Shown piece after piece: positions 25,471 to 33,663 of a stretch of DNA of 64,000 bases (position 1 is its first letter; every line of letters starts with the position of its first letter). This DNA comes from Prevotella sp. E15-22. Lineage in GTDB: Bacteria; Bacteroidota; Bacteroidia; Bacteroidales; Bacteroidaceae. A program made the translations under genes and the position numbers. The notes under the pieces are model-generated. The model was not told where the DNA came from and made no database searches. It saw only the letters and a list, made by a program, of their open reading frames with translations. The DNA is taken from assembly GCF_023204875.1 (NCBI RefSeq), contig NZ_CP096247.1:1-64000 (forward strand), given 5' to 3'.

Positions 25471-25995
25471 TTATTCGAACAGCGAGTCGAGGAAGGTATA
25501 GAAAGAAGGATCCTCGCCCGTCACCACCTTAACAATCTTGCCTTTAGGGTCGACAATGACCTTGGTGGGGAAGCCCTCAACGCTGTATTGCTCCATCAGG
25601 CCGCGAAACTTATCATCTGGGCAGCGCACCTGCTTCCAAGGCAGTTCGTGCTCCTTGACGGCAGCCTTCCATTTAGCCTCCGTGTCGCGACAGTCCACAC
25701 CCAGAATCTCCATCTTGTCCTTGTGTTTCGCGTAGGCCTCCTTCATGTTGGGAATGCCACGCACACACCAGATGCACCAGGCGCCCCAGAAGTCGATGAC
25801 AACATACTTGCCCCTGAGCGAAGAAAGTTTTGTGGGTTTGCCCTGCAGGTCTGGCAGTTCAAAGTCGGGCGCCATCTTGCCTTCCTCCACCGTCATTTGT
25901 TCTATACTAGCAGCCGATTGCTGGCGCTGTCCGCACGATGCTGTGAGCGAAATTGCTACTGCGAGCATCATCATAGTCATCATTACTTTTTTCAT
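25471..25995 (-). CDS. TlpA/ResA-like thioredoxin-fold lipoprotein
   Basis: 174 residues: lipoprotein signal (SLTASC lipobox at about 17-22), AhpC/TSA-like fold with the redox motif WCIWC inside DFWGAWCIWCVRGIP (about 77) and the cis-Pro segment EGFPTKVIVD. Probably a periplasm-facing disulfide reductase or peroxide/cytochrome maturation helper. Single gene with its own promoter and terminator. A decayed relative lies at 56236-56397. Confidence 0.92.
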   Translation of the reverse strand: MKKVMMTMMMLAVAISLTASCGQRQQSAASIEQMTVEEGKMAPDFELPDLQGKPTKLSSLRGKYVVIDFWGAWCIWCVRGIPNMKEAYAKHKDKMEILGVDCRDTEAKWKAAVKEHELPWKQVRCPDDKFRGLMEQYSVEGFPTKVIVDPKGKIVKVVTGEDPSFYTFLDSLFE

Positions 25996-26025
25996 CTTTT
26001 TTATTTTTTATGTGGTTTCAGGCTG

Positions 26026-26033
26026 CAAAATTA
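26026..26033 (-). promoter_or_regulatory. -7 box of the tlpA-like gene
   Basis: TAATTTTG on the minus strand, about 30 bases before the ATG at 25995. Confidence 0.65.
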
Positions 26034-26065
26034 AGAAAAAAGATTCAAATATGGAAATAAAAGCG

Positions 26066-26073
26066 TACCTTTG
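26066..26073 (+). promoter_or_regulatory. -7 box of the AGCS symporter gene
   Basis: TACCTTTG, 25 bases before ATG 26099. It lies after an in-frame ATG at 26051, which argues for the later start. Confidence 0.7.
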
Positions 26074-26098
26074 TGCGCTGTATAAGAAACGACGACAA

Positions 26099-27454
26099 AT
26101 GGAACCAATCAATGACTTCTTCTCGCTGCTCAGCTCGTTCTTGTGGGGCTGGCCCATGGTGATCCTCCTTTTGGGAACCCACATCTTCCTTACCTTTCGT
26201 CTGGGCATCCCCCAACGCAAGTTGCTCACGGGCATTCGCCTGTCGGTGAAGAAAGATGCAGGCGCCGACGGCGATGTGAGTCAGTTTGGAGCCTTGGCCA
26301 CAGCCCTGGCGGCCACCATCGGCACAGGTAATATCGTGGGCGTGGCCACGGCCGTGGCACTGGGAGGTCCTGGTGCCGTGCTGTGGTGCTGGCTTACAGG
26401 CATCTTCGGCATGGCCACGAAATATGCCGAGGGACTGCTGGCTGTGAAATATCGTGTGAAGGGCAGCGACGGCCATACCTATGGCGGCCCAATGTATGCC
26501 CTCGAGCGAGGCCTCGACATGAAGTGGCTCGCCATCCTCTTTGCCGTCTTCACCGCCCTGGCGTCGTTTGGCATCGGCTGCACCGTGCAGGCCAACTCCA
26601 TCGCCCTGCTGGCCAGCGAGACCTTCGGCATACCCACGTGGATTATCGGCATCAGCATCTGCGTGCTCACAGGCTCGGTCATCCTGGGTGGCGTCAAGTC
26701 GATTGCTCGCGTGTGCACCATCCTGGTGCCGTTCATGGCCGTGCTCTATGTGCTGGGCTGCCTCGTCATCCTGGTGATGAATGGCGATTTTGTGTGGCCA
26801 GCCGTGCAACTCATTGTGCAGTCGGCCTTCAACCCCTCGGCCGCAGGTGGCGGTTTTGTGGGTGCCACGGTGATGATGGCTGCCCGCTATGGCATCGCAC
26901 GAGGCTTGTTCTCTAACGAGAGTGGCATGGGCTCGGCTCCCATCGTGGCTGCTGCCGCCAAGACGCGCAACCCTGTTCGCCAGGCGTTGGTGTCGAGTAC
27001 GGGCACGTTTTGGGATACCGTGGTTATCTGTGCCCTCACAGGACTGGTACTTGTCAGTAGCATCCTGGCCTATCCAGACATCAGCTATGCCGATGGCGCT
27101 GCCCTCACCAAGGTGGCGTTCTCGAAGATTCCCTATGTGGGTGCACCACTGCTCACCTTTGGCATCCTCACCTTCGCCTTCAGCACCATCCTGGGCTGGA
27201 GCTATTATGGTGAGAGTGCTGTGAACTATATCGAGGCACGACGTGCCAACCGCTTCTACCGTATTCTTTATATTGTGGCGCTGTTCTTTGGCTCCATCAT
27301 CAGTCTTGACATCATCTGGAACATCGCCGACACCATGAATGCCTTCATGGCTATTCCTAACCTCATCGCCCTGCTGCTGCTTAGTGGCGTGGCTGCAAGA
27401 GAGACTAAAAAATATCTTTGGGGCAATCGGTTGGATGAGGAAATGGAGGAGTAA
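26099..27454 (+). CDS. Alanine/glycine:cation symporter (AGCS) family
   Basis: 451 residues with about ten membrane segments. Family motifs: ALAATIGTGNIVGVATAVALG (broken helix region), GGPMYALERGL, ARGLFSNESGMGSAPI. Imports alanine or glycine with Na+ or H+. Start chosen at 26099 because the -7 box TACCTTTG at 26066-26073 would be inside any longer version. Divergent from the tlpA-like gene. Confidence 0.92.
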   Translation: MEPINDFFSLLSSFLWGWPMVILLLGTHIFLTFRLGIPQRKLLTGIRLSVKKDAGADGDVSQFGALATALAATIGTGNIVGVATAVALGGPGAVLWCWLTGIFGMATKYAEGLLAVKYRVKGSDGHTYGGPMYALERGLDMKWLAILFAVFTALASFGIGCTVQANSIALLASETFGIPTWIIGISICVLTGSVILGGVKSIARVCTILVPFMAVLYVLGCLVILVMNGDFVWPAVQLIVQSAFNPSAAGGGFVGATVMMAARYGIARGLFSNESGMGSAPIVAAAAKTRNPVRQALVSSTGTFWDTVVICALTGLVLVSSILAYPDISYADGAALTKVAFSKIPYVGAPLLTFGILTFAFSTILGWSYYGESAVNYIEARRANRFYRILYIVALFFGSIISLDIIWNIADTMNAFMAIPNLIALLLLSGVAARETKKYLWGNRLDEEMEE

Positions 27455-27474
27455 TTTTTACTCCTTCCCAAGAT

Positions 27475-27513
27475 TGTTCACTTTCGGACAGTAGGAGTGT
27501 CCATTTTCGGACA
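27475..27513 (+). promoter_or_regulatory. Two tandem 16-bp palindromic activator sites
   Basis: TGTTCACTTTCGGACA (27475-27490) and TGTCCATTTTCGGACA (27498-27513) match at 14 of 16 positions, are both dyads (TGTyC...GGACA) and lie 23 bp apart, about 45-80 bases upstream of a -24/-12 promoter. This is the position expected for an NtrC-family enhancer site. Confidence 0.7.
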
Positions 27514-27555
27514 CTTCGAAAATGAGTGACTGCTGATTATCAGGTAGTTACGTTT

Positions 27556-27572
27556 TTGGCATGGATGTTGTT
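27556..27572 (+). promoter_or_regulatory. Sigma-54 (-24/-12) promoter of the efflux locus
   Basis: TTGGCATGGATGTTGTT matches the consensus TGGCAC-N5-TTGC with GG at 27558-27559 and GT at 27570-27571, the exact 12-base register. It precedes the first permease ATG by about 40 bases, and no TAnnTTTG box is evident there. Confidence 0.75.
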
Positions 27573-27612
27573 GATAAAAAGGCGAATATTTTTATATCAA
27601 CAACATCAACCT

Positions 27613-28899
27613 ATGAGATATATCAGACAGGCTCTCGCCCTGATGCGCGAGGAACGACTTTACTCAGCCATGTACATCGCTGGCACGGCACTGGCCGTGG
27701 CCTTCGTGATGCTCATCGCAGAGGTGTATTACATCAAAATGGCCGACATTGCGCCAGAGGTGAACCGAAGTAAAACGTATTATCTGGCCGCACTTGGCAT
27801 TGGAAAAGATGCAGCAAAAAGCGCAATGCACGAGGACCTTCACCTATTTCAGGAGATGAAGACCCCAGAATACATGACTGCTGTGGCCTATACGTGGGAT
27901 CAAAGGAAAATATGTATCAAGATGCCCGACAACATCCATGAAATGGAAGCCAATCCAAAAATGACCGACCCCACCTTCTTCAGTATGTATCAATTCCACT
28001 TCATTGAGGGAGCCCCGTATTCACAGGATGACTTTGACAATCATCGCCACGTGGTAGTCATTACCGAGGACGTAGCAGAACATCTCTTCGGAAAGGGAGC
28101 AAAGGCCGTAGGGAAGACCATCCATTTCTGTCATACGGACTATCGTGTCTGTGGCGTGGTGCAGACACCAAGTGCTCTATTGGAGGTCTGTTCTGCCGAT
28201 ATTTGGGTGCCCTACTCGGCCGAAGGTCTTACAGAAGAAATTGGTTTATATTCTCTTGTGGAAGTACCCATACAAATATATTTCAGTGTGCCAGCCAATC
28301 AGCGCGAGGCTTTCAAAAAAGAGATAAAAAAAGTTGAGGCACGCTACAACTCCATGCATCCAGACGATACTGTTGACATGACAACATTCCTGATTTCTCA
28401 TTACGAATCTGTATGGCAAACTCTCTGCAATGTTTTTGACACCGAGCCCGATAACATTTTCTGTTTTCTGTTGCCATCCATCCTCCTCCTACTGTTCGTA
28501 CCCGCCCTCAATCTCAGTGGCATGGTGGCCAGCCGCATGGATCGCAGACTACCCGAGATGGCCATTCGAAAGGCTTTTGGCGCCAAGCGCCTAACGCTAC
28601 TTGGCCAGGTTATTACAGAGAATCTGATACTGACGCTCATCGGTGGCACCCTCGGCCTCTCTCTGGCATGGACGGCTCTCTATGCTTGGCGTGACTGGGT
28701 CTTCCATGTGTTTGCTGGCTATAACTATTTCTTCGACTACAGCGGTGTGCCTATCATCCGAGGCGAGATGCTCTTTGGTCCTACCATTTTCCTCATCTCG
28801 CTGCTGGTGTGTGGTCTGCTCAATGTATTGGCTGCCACCCTGCCTGCTTGGATCAGCCTGAGAAAGCCGATTGTTGAATCAATGGGACTGAAAAAATAA
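27613..28899 (+). CDS. FtsX-like ABC permease, type A, pair 1
   Basis: 428 residues. N-terminal MRYIRQALALMREERLYSA and first membrane helix, a MacB-type periplasmic domain (about 45-285), then three C-terminal membrane helices with the FtsX core (MDRRLPEMAIRKAFGAKR) and closing LRKPIVESMGLKK. No ATPase domain, so it needs the separate ATPase at 32935. Start at 27613 by alignment with its paralogues at 30206 and 33661. First gene after the sigma-54 promoter. Confidence 0.9.
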   Translation: MRYIRQALALMREERLYSAMYIAGTALAVAFVMLIAEVYYIKMADIAPEVNRSKTYYLAALGIGKDAAKSAMHEDLHLFQEMKTPEYMTAVAYTWDQRKICIKMPDNIHEMEANPKMTDPTFFSMYQFHFIEGAPYSQDDFDNHRHVVVITEDVAEHLFGKGAKAVGKTIHFCHTDYRVCGVVQTPSALLEVCSADIWVPYSAEGLTEEIGLYSLVEVPIQIYFSVPANQREAFKKEIKKVEARYNSMHPDDTVDMTTFLISHYESVWQTLCNVFDTEPDNIFCFLLPSILLLLFVPALNLSGMVASRMDRRLPEMAIRKAFGAKRLTLLGQVITENLILTLIGGTLGLSLAWTALYAWRDWVFHVFAGYNYFFDYSGVPIIRGEMLFGPTIFLISLLVCGLLNVLAATLPAWISLRKPIVESMGLKK

Positions 28900-28911
28900 A
28901 AAGATAAAAAA

Positions 28912-30204
28912 ATGAAACACATAAAGAATATTTTCAGCCGTAAGTCCTCCATCTGGCTGGCTCTCGAACTCATCCTTGTCACCATCGCCTGTTGGTGGGC
29001 GTTCGATCCCTTACTGGTCACCTCTTATGTCACTCATATGCCCTTGGGCTATGATACCGACAGATTGGTGCAACTAAATGTAGCTAGCAACATCCCTGTA
29101 AAAGAGGCTTTCCAAAACACAAATCTATTTAGAGATGAAGAGACGCAACTAGTTGAGAAACTAGAGGAGATGGAGGATGTGGAAATGGCCTATCTGGCTT
29201 ACGACAAGCCTATCGGAAACGGTTCTATGAATCTTGGCCATTATTTCTCCACCAAACTTCGTGAAGACTCTATTTATGCTCATGTATATGGGTTCATGCC
29301 AGACTCCAAGATGTTTGAGGTCTATGGCATTCAGTCACTCACACCCGAGGTGCCCACTAGCGAACTGTCACACGACTGTGAATGGGAAAAAAGTATCATC
29401 ATCACTCGTTCGCTCGCCATGTACCTTTTTGGCACCATTGATGTGGCTGGACGCACAATAACCAGTTATACCACGTTTTACAACGAAAAAATATGGGACT
29501 ATCAAAAGGGAAATGTGGATTACAAAGTCCGTGCGGTAGTAGAGGATATCAAATCATATATATCCGACCGCGACTATACCAACGTATTCATCTGTAAGGG
29601 ATCACCAAGCGTCAACATCCCCATCATCGTCCGACTGCGTGAGGGAATCAATGCCGATAAGTTTATCCAGTCGCATCAACAGCAGGTGGATTACGAGTTA
29701 GTGACAAAGCATTGCTATGTGCGCAACATGAAAAGTCTCAAGGAATTAAATCAGCAGGAATTCGAGCACACCTATGGCCGTTCGACACGCCGTTTTATGC
29801 TCATCGCTGCATTTTTTGCCCTCAATCTCGCCCTTGGCGTCTTCGGCACATTGCTCATGTACACACGTCAACGTCGCGAGGAGGCTGGCGTGCGCCGTGC
29901 CTTTGGTGCCACAAGGTGGAGCGTCTTCTGGAACTTTATCAGCGAGGCATGGCTGCTCACCACCATCAGCGTTGTTGCTGGCTGTGCCATCTACTTCCAG
30001 TTTGCCACCACCCACGGACTTTTCAGTTATTTCTTAGGCACTAACAGCGCCTCGCACTATTGGTTCGACGACTTCGGCACCCACTTCCTCGTGGTCTCTG
30101 TCATCGTCTACCTCGTCCTGCTGTGTGCCGTGCTCATCGCCACTGCCATTCCTGCATGGCGCATCTGCCGAAGTGAAATCACTGTAGCCTTAAAAGATGA
30201 ATAA
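28912..30204 (+). CDS. FtsX-like ABC permease, type B, pair 1
   Basis: 430 residues, same fold as type A but a different subgroup: N-terminal SIWLALELILVTIACWWAF, periplasmic domain, C-terminal helices with TRQRREEAGVRRAFGATRW and final EITVALKDE. Twelve bases after the type A gene, so the two probably form a heterodimeric channel for the shared ATPase. Confidence 0.9.
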   Translation: MKHIKNIFSRKSSIWLALELILVTIACWWAFDPLLVTSYVTHMPLGYDTDRLVQLNVASNIPVKEAFQNTNLFRDEETQLVEKLEEMEDVEMAYLAYDKPIGNGSMNLGHYFSTKLREDSIYAHVYGFMPDSKMFEVYGIQSLTPEVPTSELSHDCEWEKSIIITRSLAMYLFGTIDVAGRTITSYTTFYNEKIWDYQKGNVDYKVRAVVEDIKSYISDRDYTNVFICKGSPSVNIPIIVRLREGINADKFIQSHQQQVDYELVTKHCYVRNMKSLKELNQQEFEHTYGRSTRRFMLIAAFFALNLALGVFGTLLMYTRQRREEAGVRRAFGATRWSVFWNFISEAWLLTTISVVAGCAIYFQFATTHGLFSYFLGTNSASHYWFDDFGTHFLVVSVIVYLVLLCAVLIATAIPAWRICRSEITVALKDE

Positions 30205-30205
30205 T

Positions 30206-31555
30206 ATGAGATATTTCAGACAAGCTTTAGCCATGATGCGCGAAGAGAAACTCTTCTCTGGCATCTACATCGTAGGCACTGCCCTGGCCATAGCCTTTAC
30301 CATGGTGATGGCGGTGGTGTACTACATCAAGTTAGCACCTGTCTATCCTGAAGCAAACAGGGCGCGTACCATTTATTTCGAGGGCCTTCGCATTGAGGCC
30401 GAGAACGAGGGTATGGGACAGACGGGATTCAGTACCAAAGCCTTTGAGGAATGGTTTCAGAACAGTGAGAACATCGAGTACTGCTCGCCTACGCTGCTGG
30501 CTGCAGGAACAGGTAAGACGGAGGGCCGATGCCACAGTTTCGTGGTGAGAGGCAAGGACGACTTCCTGGAAGTGGTTCGCAATGAGGTCAGTGCCGACTT
30601 CTTCCGTATCTATGAGTATGACTTCCTGAGTGGCCGTCCCTTCACCAACAAGGAAGTAGAGGATAAGGAAGAGGTCTGTGTGATCAGCGATGCCTTGGCC
30701 GAGCGACTCTTTGGCAAGGGCGTGGATGCCGTGGGACGGATGGTGGAGTTAGAGAACGGTGGCGACAACCTGCGTGTTGTGGGCGTGATACGAGGCTGCA
30801 GTCAGTTGACGCCCGACAGCTATGCCGATGTGTTGATGCCCTATACGCAGTTTGAATTCTACTCGGGTTCCCCCTATAGCGGCACCTATTCTGTTGTGGC
30901 CACCGTGAAGGATGATGCTCACCTGCAGGCCCTGAAACAGGAGTTGGACGATGTTGCTGCTCGTATAGAACAGGCACACCCAGAGGCGCTGAACAACTTT
31001 AGCTTTGGTGAAGGCGTGAAGAAGAAGCTGGTGCTGACCAGACACATGGAGACGCATCCGATGCACGTGTTGCGTACAGAGAATCGCGATGGTACGTTTG
31101 ACATGGTCACCAACTGGCAACTCGTCAAGCACTATGCCAGCATCTTGTTCGTCCTGCTCTTTGTGCCTGCACTCAACCTCTGTGGCGTGGTGGCAGGACG
31201 CATGGAACGACGCAGGGCAGAGATGGCCGTGCGTAAGACCTTTGGCGCCCGTCGCAGTACACTGCTGAACCAGGTGGTGATAGAAAATCTGGTGCTCACA
31301 ACGATAGGCGGCATCATTGGTCTTGTTCTCTCATGGCTTGCCATCTATGGCCTGAGAGCAGAGATCCTGGGCATGTTCTTCGACAACAGCACCCTTTCAT
31401 CGGCTCCTATCGTGGAAGGCGAGATGCTCTTTGCCCCCCTGTTGTTTATAGGTGCCTTCGCTGCCATCATGGTCCTTAGTCTACTGGCTGCCGTGGTGCC
31501 TGCTTGGTGGAGCCTGAGAAAACCGATTGTTGAATCAATGATGGAAAAGAGATGA
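30206..31555 (+). CDS. FtsX-like ABC permease, type A, pair 2
   Basis: 449 residues from ATG 30206 (MRYFRQALAMMREEKLFSG), which matches the start of the pair 1 type A protein; an in-frame ATG at 30197 would add three residues and overlap the previous stop. Periplasmic MacB-like domain and FtsX core MERRRAEMAVRKTFGARR, ending LRKPIVESMMEKR. The stop overlaps the next ATG (ATGA). Confidence 0.9.
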   Translation: MRYFRQALAMMREEKLFSGIYIVGTALAIAFTMVMAVVYYIKLAPVYPEANRARTIYFEGLRIEAENEGMGQTGFSTKAFEEWFQNSENIEYCSPTLLAAGTGKTEGRCHSFVVRGKDDFLEVVRNEVSADFFRIYEYDFLSGRPFTNKEVEDKEEVCVISDALAERLFGKGVDAVGRMVELENGGDNLRVVGVIRGCSQLTPDSYADVLMPYTQFEFYSGSPYSGTYSVVATVKDDAHLQALKQELDDVAARIEQAHPEALNNFSFGEGVKKKLVLTRHMETHPMHVLRTENRDGTFDMVTNWQLVKHYASILFVLLFVPALNLCGVVAGRMERRRAEMAVRKTFGARRSTLLNQVVIENLVLTTIGGIIGLVLSWLAIYGLRAEILGMFFDNSTLSSAPIVEGEMLFAPLLFIGAFAAIMVLSLLAAVVPAWWSLRKPIVESMMEKR

Positions 31556-32856
31556 AACAGATACTGAACAATATCCTGAATGCCAACAGTTGGCTTTTCC
31601 TTGAACTGGTTATCATCACCATTGTGGCATGGGCCGTGTTCGAGCCTGCCGTGGTGAACTGTTACTATCGCAGTCTGCCCCTGGACTACGACAGCGAGCA
31701 ACTGCTCTATGCTGAGACTGAGGTGAATGGTGATGTCTTCGTCGACGAGAACGGCACGCCACATGACGCCTGGGAGATGATGCCCCAACGCCATCAGCAG
31801 ATGCTGCGCCAGCTGATGGCCGTAGAGGGCGTGGAGTCGGCCTATCTTTACACGCAGTCATACGGCTCCGTGGGCTATAGTCAGCCAACCTTTAATTATT
31901 GTCGCGCTGATGGCGATACGCTGCTGCTGAATCGTATTGGTTTCACCAACGACTCCCACTTCTTTGAGACGTATGGCCTGAAGCCCCTGACGGGCAGTCC
32001 TTCGGCAGAGGAGCTGTCGCAAATCTCCAAGAGTGATCAGCAGGTGGTGTTGACCCGTTCGGCTGCTATCTCCCTGTTTGGAACAGCCGATGTGGTGGGG
32101 CGCCAATTCAGCATCTGTTATCAGCCAGAATACAAGGTGACCGTTGCCGGCGTGGTGGAGGATTTCCGTCCGTCGATGTCATCCACGATGCGCTCAATTA
32201 TCCTGATGCCTGAAGACTTAAACCATACAGAATGCCGATATGTCATCCGACTGAAAAAGGGGTTGGATGCGAGTCGCTTCGTTGAGGAGCACGGACAGGA
32301 CCTGATACGTGGTGGCAGAACGACGTTTAATCGCATCAGCCGACTCAAGACCTTCGAAGATTATCTGAAGCAGTTGGAACTCGACGATGGGCGTACGCAG
32401 GAGGTGAACCGCAGTCTGGCACTGGCCCTGTTCTTCCTCGTCAACCTGATACTGGCTGTCATCGGCACGGTCTGGCTCCACGCCAAGAGGCGTACTGAGG
32501 AGTGTGGCGTTTGTCGTGCCTTTGGTGCCACGAAGTTGCGCCTGCTGTTCAACTTCCTCTGGAAGAATGTGGTGCTGACTACTGCTGCCGTCATCATCGG
32601 CTGTGCCATCTACCTGAACTATGCTCACAGTGGCATTCAAGAGTACGATGGTGAGGTGTACTACGAAACGCTCTATAGCATTAGGGAGGTATCGCTCCCA
32701 GCCGACAAGACGTGGGTGGATTACTTCTGGTCTCACTTCCTCGTGGTCTCGGCCGTTGTCTATCTCGTCTTGATTGTCACTGTTATCATTGGCACGGCCA
32801 TCCCTGCCGTGAAGATTATCAGAACAAAGATTACGGAGGCATTGAGAGAAGAATAA
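31552..32856 (+). CDS. FtsX-like ABC permease, type B, pair 2
   Basis: 434 residues, paralogue of 28912-30204: SWLFLELVIITIVAWAVFEP, FtsX core AKRRTEECGVCRAFGATK, terminal KITEALREE. Translationally coupled to the pair 2 type A gene. Followed after two bases by a REP-like palindrome and then the ATPase. Confidence 0.9.
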   Translation: MKQILNNILNANSWLFLELVIITIVAWAVFEPAVVNCYYRSLPLDYDSEQLLYAETEVNGDVFVDENGTPHDAWEMMPQRHQQMLRQLMAVEGVESAYLYTQSYGSVGYSQPTFNYCRADGDTLLLNRIGFTNDSHFFETYGLKPLTGSPSAEELSQISKSDQQVVLTRSAAISLFGTADVVGRQFSICYQPEYKVTVAGVVEDFRPSMSSTMRSIILMPEDLNHTECRYVIRLKKGLDASRFVEEHGQDLIRGGRTTFNRISRLKTFEDYLKQLELDDGRTQEVNRSLALALFFLVNLILAVIGTVWLHAKRRTEECGVCRAFGATKLRLLFNFLWKNVVLTTAAVIIGCAIYLNYAHSGIQEYDGEVYYETLYSIREVSLPADKTWVDYFWSHFLVVSAVVYLVLIVTVIIGTAIPAVKIIRTKITEALREE

Positions 32857-32858
32857 AC

Positions 32859-32894
32859 GACCCACCCCCAGCCCCTCCCTGCGAGGGAGGGGAG
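32859..32894. repeat. REP-like palindrome R1
   Basis: GACCCACCCCCAGCCCCTCC followed by CTGCGAGGGAGGGGAG. The inner part is an inverted repeat (CCCCTCCCT / AGGGAGGGG). Intergenic, between the pair 2 permease and the ATPase; five related copies exist in the window. Confidence 0.85.
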
Positions 32895-32934
32895 TAATTA
32901 CCAAGAACAAATTAACAATAAAACAATAAGCATT

Positions 32935-33612
32935 ATGGAAACAGTTATTAAACTTACAGGAATCAACAAGATCTATCGTACCGACGAAGTGGAGACACAG
33001 GCGTTGGAGAATGTAAACCTCGAAGTGCAGAAGGGCGAGTTCCTCAGCATCATGGGCCCCTCAGGCTGCGGCAAGTCAACGCTGCTGAACATCATGGGAC
33101 TGCTCGACGAGCCCACCAGCGGCGAGATTGAACTGTGTGGCACACGCATCGACCCCAAACTGAGCGACAATAAGTTGGCAGAACTGCGCAACAAGACGCT
33201 GGGCTTCGTGTTCCAGAGCTTCCACCTCATCCCCACACTCAACGTGCTTGACAACGTACAGCTGCCCCTTATCTATCGTGGCGTGCGCAGCAGCGAGCGC
33301 ATCAAATTGGCCAAGGAGGTCATCGAGCGCGTGGGTCTCAGCCATCGCATGAAGCACCGTCCCACACAGCTCTCTGGCGGACAGTGCCAGCGTGTGGCCA
33401 TCGCCCGTGCCATCATTGGCAACCCAGAGATTCTGCTGGCCGACGAGCCCACTGGTAACCTCGACTCGAAGATGGGTGCCGAGATTATGGAACTGCTCCA
33501 CAAACTGAACCGTGAGGATGGTCGCACCATCGTCATGGTGACCCACAACGAGCAGCAGGCTGCCCAGACCAGTCGCATCATCAAATTCCTCGACGGACGA
33601 CAGATACAGTAA
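32935..33612 (+). CDS. ABC transporter ATPase, MacB/LolD type
   Basis: 225 residues with Walker A GPSGCGKST, Q-loop FVFQSFHL, signature LSGGQCQRVAIARA, Walker B ILLADEPTGNLDS and H-loop VTHNEQQA. Standard length for a free-standing MacB/LolD-class ATPase. It is the only ATPase in a locus with six permeases, so it presumably powers all three pairs. Confidence 0.95.
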   Translation: METVIKLTGINKIYRTDEVETQALENVNLEVQKGEFLSIMGPSGCGKSTLLNIMGLLDEPTSGEIELCGTRIDPKLSDNKLAELRNKTLGFVFQSFHLIPTLNVLDNVQLPLIYRGVRSSERIKLAKEVIERVGLSHRMKHRPTQLSGGQCQRVAIARAIIGNPEILLADEPTGNLDSKMGAEIMELLHKLNREDGRTIVMVTHNEQQAAQTSRIIKFLDGRQIQ

Positions 33613-33638
33613 AAAAGACCCACAGATTATTTTCGACC

Positions 33639-33663
33639 ACGAATTTCACGAATTACACGAATG
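33639..33663 (+). repeat. 9-bp tandem repeat (ACGAATTnC) running into a start codon
   Basis: Three units ACGAATTTC, ACGAATTAC and ACGAATGAT; the third contains the ATG of the pair 3 type A permease. Part of a short intergenic repeat type. Confidence 0.6.
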
